From Acidobacteriota bacterium (GTDB lineage: Bacteria > Acidobacteriota > Terriglobia > Bryobacterales > Bryobacteraceae), in NCBI GenBank assembly GCA_021788955.1, contig JAJYKC010000011.1, positions 1-13,952 on the forward strand: a DNA stretch of 13,952 nt. Reading direction: 5' to 3'. The position numbers were made by a program, and so were the translations under genes. The notes under the pieces are model-generated. The model searched no databases. It was not told where the DNA came from and saw nothing but the letters and a program-made list of their open reading frames with translations. Below, in pieces: positions 1 through 6,649 of the stretch. Every line of letters starts with the position of its first letter. Position 1 is the stretch's first letter.

Positions 1-196
1 GCAAGGAAAGCACGCGCGTCACGTCGCGGCGACGAGCGCGTACGATAGGGCGCCGTCGGAGGCCAGACAAGCCACCATCGCATTATAACATCGCTCCCAT
101 TCGCCCGCAATCAGCGCGACATCCGGATTCCCAGGCGAGTGTCATTGGTATGATGGCGCCCATGAGTGGGAAACAGTATCGGTCCTTTGCGACCTG

Positions 197-601
197 GTGA
201 TTCCGGCCGACGATCGCTCCGGCAGCGCTACCGAAGCGGGCGTTCCCGCGTTCCTTGACGACTGGCTCGACCTCGAGCGTGGCGCAGTTCTCGATGAGAT
301 CCGCGGCGGCCTCACGTGGCTCGATCTCGAATCGAACCGCCGCTTCGGAGGTGACTTCATCGCGTGCACGGATACCCAGAAGAAGGCGCTCCTGGACCGT
401 ATCGCATACCCGGCAAAAGCCGCCCCCGAGGACCACCATGCCGTCGTCTTCTTCAACCACTTTCGTGATCTCGTGCTCAGCGGCTTCTACACCAGTGAAA
501 CCGGCCTGCGGGACTTACCCTATCTTGGAAACGAGCCCCGCCAGAATTGGACCGGATGTCCAAAGCCGGTCCTTACCAAGCTAGGCGTCGCCGAAGACTA
601 A
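197..601 (+). CDS. gluconate 2-dehydrogenase subunit 3-like protein, 5' end missing
   Basis: The 134-residue product matches the gluconate 2-dehydrogenase subunit 3 family, small partners of GMC-type membrane dehydrogenases in the periplasm. Seen: VIPADDRSGSATEAGVP at the start, then GGLTWLDLESNRRFG, AYPAKAAPE, FFNHFRDLVLSGFYT and a C-terminal NWTGCP...LGVAED, all in family order. The GTG at 197 cuts into the conserved block: family-like sequence (HEWETVSVLCDL) continues upstream in the same frame from about 161. That frame has no ATG, GTG or TTG between 89 and 196 and meets a TAA at 86. No Tat/Sec signal, which members usually carry, is found in any frame of 1-196, and no ribosome binding site precedes 197. 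So the gene is probably a 5'-degraded or frameshifted remnant. No GMC partner lies in view. Family call good; functional status doubtful. Confidence 0.7.
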   Translation: MIPADDRSGSATEAGVPAFLDDWLDLERGAVLDEIRGGLTWLDLESNRRFGGDFIACTDTQKKALLDRIAYPAKAAPEDHHAVVFFNHFRDLVLSGFYTSETGLRDLPYLGNEPRQNWTGCPKPVLTKLGVAED

Positions 602-634
602 CTCACGCCGCATCCACGGCTGCAGGGGAGTAGC

Positions 635-2017
635 TCAGTTTGCATGCCGGTATCGGGCAGGCAAGTGCTTTGTCCCGTACACCGCTTGTTGAACCGCCTC
701 AGCCGGACCAGTCCATCGCGCGACAATCGCGTTGGGGAACAATCCCCCCGCCACCACGAAGAGCACGGCCGCGGTCAGAATCCATCTCTCGCGCGGGAGC
801 GCATCCGCCAGGATCGTGAATCCGGTCCTTCGCTTGCCGAGGAAGAGCCGCGTGAACAACCGGAACACCGTCACCGCATTCATCGCCGTGGCGGCCGGAA
901 GCAACAGCCCTGTCAGCGGATGGGAAACCAGCGTCCCATGAATCAACAGATCTTGCGAGCAAAAGCTCAGCGTTCCCGGCAAACCGGCCAGAGCTAGCCC
1001 GAGAAGAAGAAAGAAAACCGCCAGCCTCGGCGCGTGCTGCGCGAGGCCGAGGTATTCTCCGGCGGTCAGGTTCTCGCCGAACCGCACTTCCAAAAGCCGC
1101 AGGATGGCGAACAGACCCATCGTGGAGGTCGTGACAACGCACCAATGCACCAGCGCACCCGTGACTCCCTCCATCGTCCGGCTTTCCAGGCCCGCCAGAA
1201 TGCATGCCGACTGGCTGAGAGCGAGATAGGCGATCAACCGGCGGGGCGAGTTTTCGGTCAGCGCCCTGATGGCGATATAGAGCGCGGTCGCGAGCGCGAG
1301 ATGGGAGAGAAGCGGGAACAGATCGCGCGCCGTGCCGGGGAACAGCGGCACAATCAGCCTGGCTACGAGCATCGCGCCGAAATGACCGTTGAGCAAAAGA
1401 GCCGTGGCAATCGCATCGCCGTCCTCGGCGGCGTCTCCCACCCACGCGTGAAGCGGGCAGATGCCCTTGCGGAACACGACCGCCGCGACCAGAAGCCCGA
1501 AGACCGCCATGCCTCCTGGGCTTTGCCGCGCTAAGCGGGCGATCGACAGCGTGTGGCCGCTCCGCGCGATGAGAAGGATCGCAGCCGCGAGGATCCCGCT
1601 CGAGGCGAGCAGCGCCCCACGCGGCCGCCAGGTGCGCGCACCCAACCACCGCCCAAACAGAAAAGGAATCGTCGAGGCGATCCACGCGCCGAGTAGCACC
1701 ACCAGATCGTCCGCCGAATATGCCAGCAGCGTCGAACCGAGCAGAAACAGAATCCCGCTGATTGTGCCGCTGCGGCAGTCGCGCAGCGGAAGCGCGATCG
1801 TTGCTCCCGCTGTCAAGCATGAGTAAAGCAGCATCAGTGCTTCCGGCAGGGACTGGCTGGATGGCGCGGCGCGCAGCAGCAGCACGCTAGCCAACACGGA
1901 AACGAGCGAGGCCCCAAACGCGATGGCGCGCAACTGCCGCCGGATTAGGACCGTCACGACCGCGGCGCACCACGGGACGCCGATCGCCAGCGCGGTGAGA
2001 CTCGCCTGGTATGTCAT
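635..2017 (-). CDS. second NuoL/NuoM-like membrane subunit of the DAB operon
   Basis: A 460-residue, very hydrophobic protein with about 12-14 membrane segments and the proton-conducting-transporter fold shared by NuoL/M/N, Mrp and DabB. Seen: FRKGICPLHAWVGDAAEDG around residues 182-200, the counterpart of the TM7 lysine region (K184); NSPRRLIAYLALSQSA near 256-271; and an LSFCSQDLL stretch near 350. By eye the conserved glutamate of TM5 is absent: the segment AWIASTIP (111-118) has no acidic residue. The ATG at 2017 overlaps the dabB stop as ATGA, indicating translational coupling, and a GGGAG lies 11 nt upstream. An open frame continues far upstream but there it is only antisense to dabB coding. 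Known DAB systems need DabA plus one NuoL-like subunit; this extra subunit may be a second ion channel or a structural partner. The function is inferred from context. Confidence 0.8.
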   Translation of the reverse strand: MTYQASLTALAIGVPWCAAVVTVLIRRQLRAIAFGASLVSVLASVLLLRAAPSSQSLPEALMLLYSCLTAGATIALPLRDCRSGTISGILFLLGSTLLAYSADDLVVLLGAWIASTIPFLFGRWLGARTWRPRGALLASSGILAAAILLIARSGHTLSIARLARQSPGGMAVFGLLVAAVVFRKGICPLHAWVGDAAEDGDAIATALLLNGHFGAMLVARLIVPLFPGTARDLFPLLSHLALATALYIAIRALTENSPRRLIAYLALSQSACILAGLESRTMEGVTGALVHWCVVTTSTMGLFAILRLLEVRFGENLTAGEYLGLAQHAPRLAVFFLLLGLALAGLPGTLSFCSQDLLIHGTLVSHPLTGLLLPAATAMNAVTVFRLFTRLFLGKRRTGFTILADALPRERWILTAAVLFVVAGGLFPNAIVARWTGPAEAVQQAVYGTKHLPARYRHAN

Positions 2018-3351
2018 CCCACACGCTCCCGCGCTGCCGCACCGAAGGAAGCGACCGGCTGCTCGCGCCTTTCGGGCGTCTGTGGCAAGCCCATGCGGTC
2101 GAGCCTTGCGAAAAGCTTCGCGAGCCGCATCAGCGAGTGAATCACGAATCGATCCAGGATGGTGTCGAGATGGCCGCGATCCAGCGCCCAGCGGTAAAGC
2201 CACAACTGAGCCCGCGCCGGCAGCAGGTCCTCGATCCAATTTCCCGCGGACTCCTCCTGGCGGCCGATTGCCGCATGCATTTGGTGATAGTCGTGAAGCA
2301 TCGAAGGAGACCGCAGAAATTGCAGCGTCCGGACCGTGGCGTGGCCCAGGATGTGGATCACCGCAATCCACTTCAGGCCAAATCCGATTTCGATGAACAC
2401 CACGCCCACCTGCGTCAGCGACGCGAACGCCAGCGACGTTTTGGCGTCGGCGCTCGCGCGGCCGGAGATCGTGCCGTAAACGGCGGTCGCCAGACCGACC
2501 ATCACCACCATCGCCGAAGCGAGACTGGATTGCGCGAGCATCGGCTGCGCGCGAAGCAGCAGATACGCGCCCGCGTGAATCGAAATGGCGCCGTAGAAAA
2601 TCGCGCTCGATGGCGTCGGACCCTCCATCGCCCGCGGCAGCCAACCTGAAAAGGGCACCTGGGCCGCCTTCCCGGCCGCTGCGAGCAGCAGCAACAGCCC
2701 GACCGTTGTAGCGCGGCTTCCCTCCAGATGCGGAAGGCCGCTTGCAAAAGACGCGGTTCCGGCCCAATGATGCATGGCGAATACACCCACCAGCAAGCCG
2801 ATGTCGCAGGCGCGGTAAATCGCGAACACATGGAGCGCGTTTTCCACCGGGGGCGTGCGGTGTTGAAAGAACGCAATGAGGAGCACGGACGTGATGCCCA
2901 CAATCTCCCACCCGCCCGCCAGAAGTTCGAACGCACCGGCCGCAAATGCGATCAACGATCCGAACGCGAACAGATGAAGCAGCAGAAAGAACCGGAAAAA
3001 GCCCGGCTCGCGATGGAGGTACGTCGCCGAGAATCGGCCGATGAGCCCCACCAGCACCACAGTCATCCCCAGCAAAACCACCGACAGACGGTCCGCCAGC
3101 AGCACCATCGGAAAGTGATAATCACGCACGCTGAACCAGTTGCCGAAAGCCACCGTCACGGCCTGCGCCGAAAGGAGCCGCCACACGACCACCGCCAACG
3201 CCACCACTGATGCCGAAAACGTCATCCCCGTGACGAGGGAAATAACGCGCTCCTCCGGAACCCAGCCGGCCAGCCATGCCAAAGCAAACGCCGCCGACAC
3301 GAGGCCCGGCGCCAGCACAGCGAACACGAGCATGGCCTGCGTGAAGTCCAT
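2014..3351 (-). CDS. dabB: DabB-type NuoL-like membrane subunit of inorganic carbon transporter
   Basis: A 445-residue polytopic inner-membrane protein homologous to complex I subunit NuoL. In DAB systems this subunit is thought to carry cations down their gradient and power CO2 hydration by DabA. Seen: ADRLSVVLLGMTVVLVGLIG (86-105); GGWEIVGITSVLL with E149, the counterpart of the conserved TM5 glutamate; AAGKAAQVPFSGWLPRAMEG with K228, the counterpart of the TM7 lysine; GPTPSSAIFYGAISIHAG; K304; and H333/H337. It is shorter than NuoL (about 600) and lacks the long lateral helix, as is usual for DabB. Its ATG follows the dabA TAG with no gap, and a strong GGAGGAG lies 8 nt upstream inside dabA. 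Direct adjacency to dabA separates it from true complex I subunits. Confidence 0.92.
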   Translation of the reverse strand: MDFTQAMLVFAVLAPGLVSAAFALAWLAGWVPEERVISLVTGMTFSASVVALAVVVWRLLSAQAVTVAFGNWFSVRDYHFPMVLLADRLSVVLLGMTVVLVGLIGRFSATYLHREPGFFRFFLLLHLFAFGSLIAFAAGAFELLAGGWEIVGITSVLLIAFFQHRTPPVENALHVFAIYRACDIGLLVGVFAMHHWAGTASFASGLPHLEGSRATTVGLLLLLAAAGKAAQVPFSGWLPRAMEGPTPSSAIFYGAISIHAGAYLLLRAQPMLAQSSLASAMVVMVGLATAVYGTISGRASADAKTSLAFASLTQVGVVFIEIGFGLKWIAVIHILGHATVRTLQFLRSPSMLHDYHQMHAAIGRQEESAGNWIEDLLPARAQLWLYRWALDRGHLDTILDRFVIHSLMRLAKLFARLDRMGLPQTPERREQPVASFGAAARERVG

Positions 3352-6147
3352 CTACCGCACTCCTCCGCCGGCCTGAATCCAGGCCATCGGCAAGTGTTCG
3401 AGCTTTCCCTCGTACCACTCGGCGGAAGAGAACACGACCGGCAGCCGTTCCAGCGGTTGGCCGAACTCTTCGAACCCGCTATCCCTCCACACGTGAACGA
3501 GCCCCGAATCCGAGTCGATCGCCGCCACGCGGATCCAACGATTCTCCACCAGCCGCTTCAGAGACGGGCTGGCGTCCAGCACATGCATCAGACGCTCCGG
3601 CGCCGTCTCAATGACGAACAGCATTCGCACGGGTTCGTGGATCTCCACCATCTGCCACGGCAACCCCGTGCGCAGGTCACTGGCGTGGCCGTCCATCACG
3701 CCGACGAGCCCCGTCACGTTGTGAGGCAGTTTCGTGCCGCACCCATAGCGGTCGTTGTCGACAAAGGAGAAGTAGTATTCGAGGTTAATGCCGGCGCAGA
3801 CAGGAATCGCCGCCGCCAGCACTGCCGCGAGATTCCGGTCATCCGGATCTTGAGAGGCGTCGTAGGAAGTCAGAAACGCCCGCCGGTCTAAAAACAGGCC
3901 GCGCGTCAGGCTGCGCCGCCCCACAATGCAGACGGCATTCGTGCAATGTCCGTACTCCGGCCGCGGCTCCGCGAGGTGCTCGCTGCGTTCTTCCACGTGC
4001 CGCAGCGCCATCGCCGGAGAGGCGTGGGCCGGGGACGATTCGAAGCGCCGCGCGCGTTCTTTTGCGTTGTGCGCCCGAGCCTCTTCGAGCGAGGCCTCGA
4101 TGCGCTTCACATCACTTTCATGCGTGGCCGGCACATCTTCCAAATCGTAGAGTTCCACGTCGTCGCTGCACGTATCGTGATAGCCGCCGACGAACCACGT
4201 GTCCTCCGGGATGTCGATCCCGCGTTCCCGAAGCAGTTCGCGGACCTCGGCGCGGTTCGCCATCGCCGCAAACAGACGCGCATTCGGCCCACCCCGCCGT
4301 CCGCCGCAGGCGCCGCAGTCATGCGCCGATTCGTGCGGATTGTTCAGGCTTGTCGAGCCATGCCCCAGAATGACCACAACCCGCGCGAAGCCGCGCGCCA
4401 GTCCCGCGGGCTTCAGTACGCTCGCCACCCGCTCCGCTTTCTCCCCGGCCGCGAACCCCGTCAACAAACCTTTCACTGCGCTGTGCGATTCCGTTGTTCT
4501 CCGCATCAGCGTGAGCTCCGTGCGCGGCTCCGGAAGGAACGCCTTGTTCATCCACTCCCTCAGTTGCGCGTACCGTCTGGGCGCGAGCAGATGCCCGATC
4601 AGCGGAACGCCCGACAGCACACCGAGGGCCGCCGTCGACACCCAACCCCGTAACAACGTTCGTGACGATGTCAACGCGCTCCGTTTCAGCATGCCCATCA
4701 GACGGCGCCGCCACCGGCGCCTCCGGTGCAATTCGCGGTCTTCGGCTTTGGGCCGTTCCCGCACCGCATGCTCGGGCTGGATCACCACCGGGCAGTAGGC
4801 GGCGCCATGAGCGTCGTCGATTCCCTTGTAATCCACGGCCAGGCCGAAATATCCCGCCGCACCGAAGGTCTCAACTTCCGGATCTACTTCTTCGAGCGCG
4901 CGCCGCATGGATTCTTCACGCTCGTCGAGGCAGAAGAACACCTGCGCCGCCGGCCTGATGCTCCGCTCGTGTAGACCGCGGTATGCCCGGTGGCTCGCCA
5001 AACCCGACAGAATCTCGCGTTCATGCCACCGTTCATACGCGAGTTGAAAAATGCGCCGCCGCTCCAATCCGTTGCACGCCCGGATCTCGCTTACAAACGC
5101 CTCCCACCCCGTATCGGATAAGCGCGCCACTTCGTCCGCCGAAAGCGACACCACGCGCGCGGCGTCATAAATCCTGGCCGCCAAGCTCAATCGCCTCCGC
5201 TCCTGCGTCTTCAGCGGACTCTCTTCCGAATTCGCTTCGCCAGCGCCTTCGCGCGAAACGACGCGGGTCATCGTCAGCCGCACGGCAAGAAAGTCCATCA
5301 GCGAACACGGGACGGTGATATGCGGCGCCAGTTGCGGTTCTTTCTCCAGCCTGCGCATCAATCCCGCCCAGCCCGGCAGCGCCAGTAATTCGGCCTCGAT
5401 CACTTCGCTCCACTCGTGCTCACCGGCGCTGTGCGCATCGAGATAATCGAGCACGGCGTCACTGGCCGAGAAACCGAGATCGGTCTGCCGCGCCAGTTCC
5501 TTGTCCAACCCGGTCAGGTACAGCGGAAAGATGCAGCCGCCCGGCGCCAGCAGCATCCGTACACTCTCGTAAAAGCCTTTCTCGCGGTTCGGCAGTGGCC
5601 AGTACGTCATGCCTTGGTCTAAGAACACGGAGCACAAGCGGATCAGCCACGGATGAATGATTTCGTCCGCCGGACGCGGCGCGGGCGGTTCGACCTCGGG
5701 AGCGGCAACGCGCTTGAGGCACGTGTCGAACAGCGAGCGCAGCGCCTTTCCGCGGAAATCGTTCGCCAGGTCTCCCTGCTCAGCCCGCCACAGGATCGTG
5801 GCCGCATCGAACTCCCGCACGCCCGGCGTCATCATCGCCTTGCGCAGCGAACGCCGCGTCAAGCCCGGAAAGACCGGGGCGTCCGGTTCGCCGGCCAGCA
5901 CCGCCTCGACATCCTCCATCCGAATGCGCCCGCGCGCCAACTCGGCCCGGTAAGCCGCTTCGGCCATGTAAGGCTCGGCGCCAAAGATGGCCGACGCATC
6001 GAGGACAGCCTGCTCGAAGGGCAGATTCTCGAACTCATGCAGCGTGTTGTGATGAACGAACACACCGATCGGGCCCTGCATCGGAAGCAGATGCGCCGCG
6101 TGGTCAACAACCCGGCGCAGTCGGTCGGAGGGGCCGCTTTCGCTCAA
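3352..6147 (-). CDS. dabA: DabA, DUF2309/UPF0753 zinc-dependent CO2-hydrating subunit
   Basis: A 931-residue protein of the DUF2309 (UPF0753) family, DabA of the DABs-accumulate-bicarbonate complex. It is peripheral on the cytoplasmic membrane face with a distant beta-carbonic-anhydrase-like zinc site, and with DabB it converts incoming CO2 to bicarbonate. Seen: PIGVFVHHNTLHEFE (26-40); FFCLDEREES with C406 and D408; ILGHGSTSLNNPHESAHDCG with H596 and C611. C-x-D, H and C match the Halothiobacillus DabA1 zinc ligands C351, D353, H524 and C539, including the 15-residue H-to-C spacing. CGACGGRRGGPNAR (611-624) is also a family block. The start is a TTG (6145-6147) with a purine run GGGGGA 9 nt upstream; the N-terminal family block supports it. 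It begins 46 bp after the regulator gene and abuts dabB. All expected ligands are present, so it is probably active. Confidence 0.95.
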   Translation of the reverse strand: MSESGPSDRLRRVVDHAAHLLPMQGPIGVFVHHNTLHEFENLPFEQAVLDASAIFGAEPYMAEAAYRAELARGRIRMEDVEAVLAGEPDAPVFPGLTRRSLRKAMMTPGVREFDAATILWRAEQGDLANDFRGKALRSLFDTCLKRVAAPEVEPPAPRPADEIIHPWLIRLCSVFLDQGMTYWPLPNREKGFYESVRMLLAPGGCIFPLYLTGLDKELARQTDLGFSASDAVLDYLDAHSAGEHEWSEVIEAELLALPGWAGLMRRLEKEPQLAPHITVPCSLMDFLAVRLTMTRVVSREGAGEANSEESPLKTQERRRLSLAARIYDAARVVSLSADEVARLSDTGWEAFVSEIRACNGLERRRIFQLAYERWHEREILSGLASHRAYRGLHERSIRPAAQVFFCLDEREESMRRALEEVDPEVETFGAAGYFGLAVDYKGIDDAHGAAYCPVVIQPEHAVRERPKAEDRELHRRRRWRRRLMGMLKRSALTSSRTLLRGWVSTAALGVLSGVPLIGHLLAPRRYAQLREWMNKAFLPEPRTELTLMRRTTESHSAVKGLLTGFAAGEKAERVASVLKPAGLARGFARVVVILGHGSTSLNNPHESAHDCGACGGRRGGPNARLFAAMANRAEVRELLRERGIDIPEDTWFVGGYHDTCSDDVELYDLEDVPATHESDVKRIEASLEEARAHNAKERARRFESSPAHASPAMALRHVEERSEHLAEPRPEYGHCTNAVCIVGRRSLTRGLFLDRRAFLTSYDASQDPDDRNLAAVLAAAIPVCAGINLEYYFSFVDNDRYGCGTKLPHNVTGLVGVMDGHASDLRTGLPWQMVEIHEPVRMLFVIETAPERLMHVLDASPSLKRLVENRWIRVAAIDSDSGLVHVWRDSGFEEFGQPLERLPVVFSSAEWYEGKLEHLPMAWIQAGGGVR
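3360..3366 (-). promoter_or_regulatory. ribosome binding site of dabB
   Basis: GGAGGAG on the minus strand, inside the last codons of dabA and 8 nt before the dabB ATG. It fixes the dabB start and explains efficient initiation directly after the dabA stop. Confidence 0.7.
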
Positions 6148-6193
6148 AAGACCGGATCCCCCGCCGATCGCGCGACTCGAGACACCCGAAAAC

Positions 6194-6550
6194 TCATCTC
6201 CGTGTATGTCCGGTCTTGGCAGGCGCGGTCTGTGCAGCCTCCTCCAGCATGCTGACCGTGCTGCTGAGCTGCGAGTAAAAATAGCGCCGCAAAATATCGA
6301 GGACCTTGATCAGGGCTGGATCGCGAATCGAATAGAAAACCTGGTTGCCCACCTTCCGGTTCACCACAACCTGCCTGGCCCGAAGAGTCGCCAGGTGCTG
6401 AGACGCATTCGCCTGCTCCAGGCCGAGCTTTTCAATGATCTGCCCCGCGGAGAGTTCGCCATCCCGCAGCGTCTCGACGATTGCGATTCTCGTCGGATGC
6501 GCCAGGGCCTGGAAAATCTCGCTCTTGAACCGGCGCAACTCGTCGCTCAT
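6194..6550 (-). CDS. ArsR-family winged-helix regulator of the DAB operon
   Basis: A 118-residue ArsR/SmtB-type DNA-binding protein. Seen: FQALAHPTRIAIVETLRDGE (13-32) as the first helices, AGQIIEKLGLEQANASQHLA (35-54) as the helix-turn-helix, then RARQVVVNRKVGNQVFYSIR as the beta-wing, and a C-terminal dimer helix. It contains no cysteine at all, so the classical thiol metal site (ELCVCD type) is missing, and the last helix shows no obvious His/Asp metal set. The inducer is therefore unknown and may be a non-metal signal. It is the first gene of the minus-strand operon, 46 bp before dabA, with a palindrome-overlapped promoter directly upstream. Autoregulation and control of dabAB are inferred from that layout. 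No Shine-Dalgarno precedes the ATG, which fits a nearly leaderless transcript. Confidence 0.9.
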   Translation of the reverse strand: MSDELRRFKSEIFQALAHPTRIAIVETLRDGELSAGQIIEKLGLEQANASQHLATLRARQVVVNRKVGNQVFYSIRDPALIKVLDILRRYFYSQLSSTVSMLEEAAQTAPAKTGHTRR

Positions 6551-6559
6551 ATGACAACT

Positions 6560-6588
6560 AGTATATTCGAATACTTGAGTATACGCAA
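6560..6588 (-). promoter_or_regulatory. sigma70-like promoter of the arsR-dabAB operon
   Basis: On the minus strand, TTGCGT (6588-6583) and TATACT (6565-6560) are separated by 17 bp. The -10 box matches consensus at five of six positions and the -35 at three of six. Transcription would begin about 6553-6551, within a few bases of the regulator's ATG at 6550, giving a leaderless or nearly leaderless mRNA. This agrees with the absence of a ribosome binding site. Prediction from sequence only. Confidence 0.6.
6561..6584. promoter_or_regulatory. imperfect palindrome, candidate ArsR operator
   Basis: A 24-bp dyad: the left half reads GTATATTCGAAT and the right half ACTTGAGTATAC. The outer five bases of each arm (GTATA/TATAC) are perfectly symmetric, and over the inner 22 bp 16 positions match their own reverse complement. 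A perfect 10-bp palindrome (TATTCGAATA, 6564-6573) sits inside. Length and AT-rich arms resemble ArsR/SmtB operators. It fills the promoter spacer and reaches into both the -10 and the -35 box of the regulator promoter, so bound repressor would block RNA polymerase. Confidence 0.65.
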
Positions 6589-6649
6589 TTATGCGCTGGG
6601 ATCATCGGTGTCCGCTCAAGCCGCCGTCGGGGAGCGATATTGTATTGAC

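Noticed and set aside
625..640. Sequence resembling the 5' end of a tRNA (GGGGAGTAGCTCAGTT)
   Set aside because: Only the acceptor and D-arm start are tRNA-like; no anticodon arm, T-arm (GTTC) or matching 3' acceptor follows, and the sequence continues into the end of the minus-strand membrane-subunit gene.
601..640. Hairpin GCCG-CGGC as a bidirectional terminator
   Set aside because: The stem is only 4 bp and has no T-run on either strand.
2018..2911. N-terminal extension of the second NuoL-like subunit
   Set aside because: The extension is arginine- and glycine-rich, overlaps dabB coding in another frame, and the membrane protein homology begins at the coupled ATG at 2017.
2014..3351. NADH dehydrogenase (complex I) subunit L
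   Set aside because: No other nuo genes are present; the gene abuts dabA, which defines it as DabB.
6206..6649. Long N-terminal extension of the plus-strand glycosidase frame
   Set aside because: The frame is open but lies antisense to the regulator gene and its promoter; a Tat-type signal at about 6707-6751 places the real start near 6608-6650.
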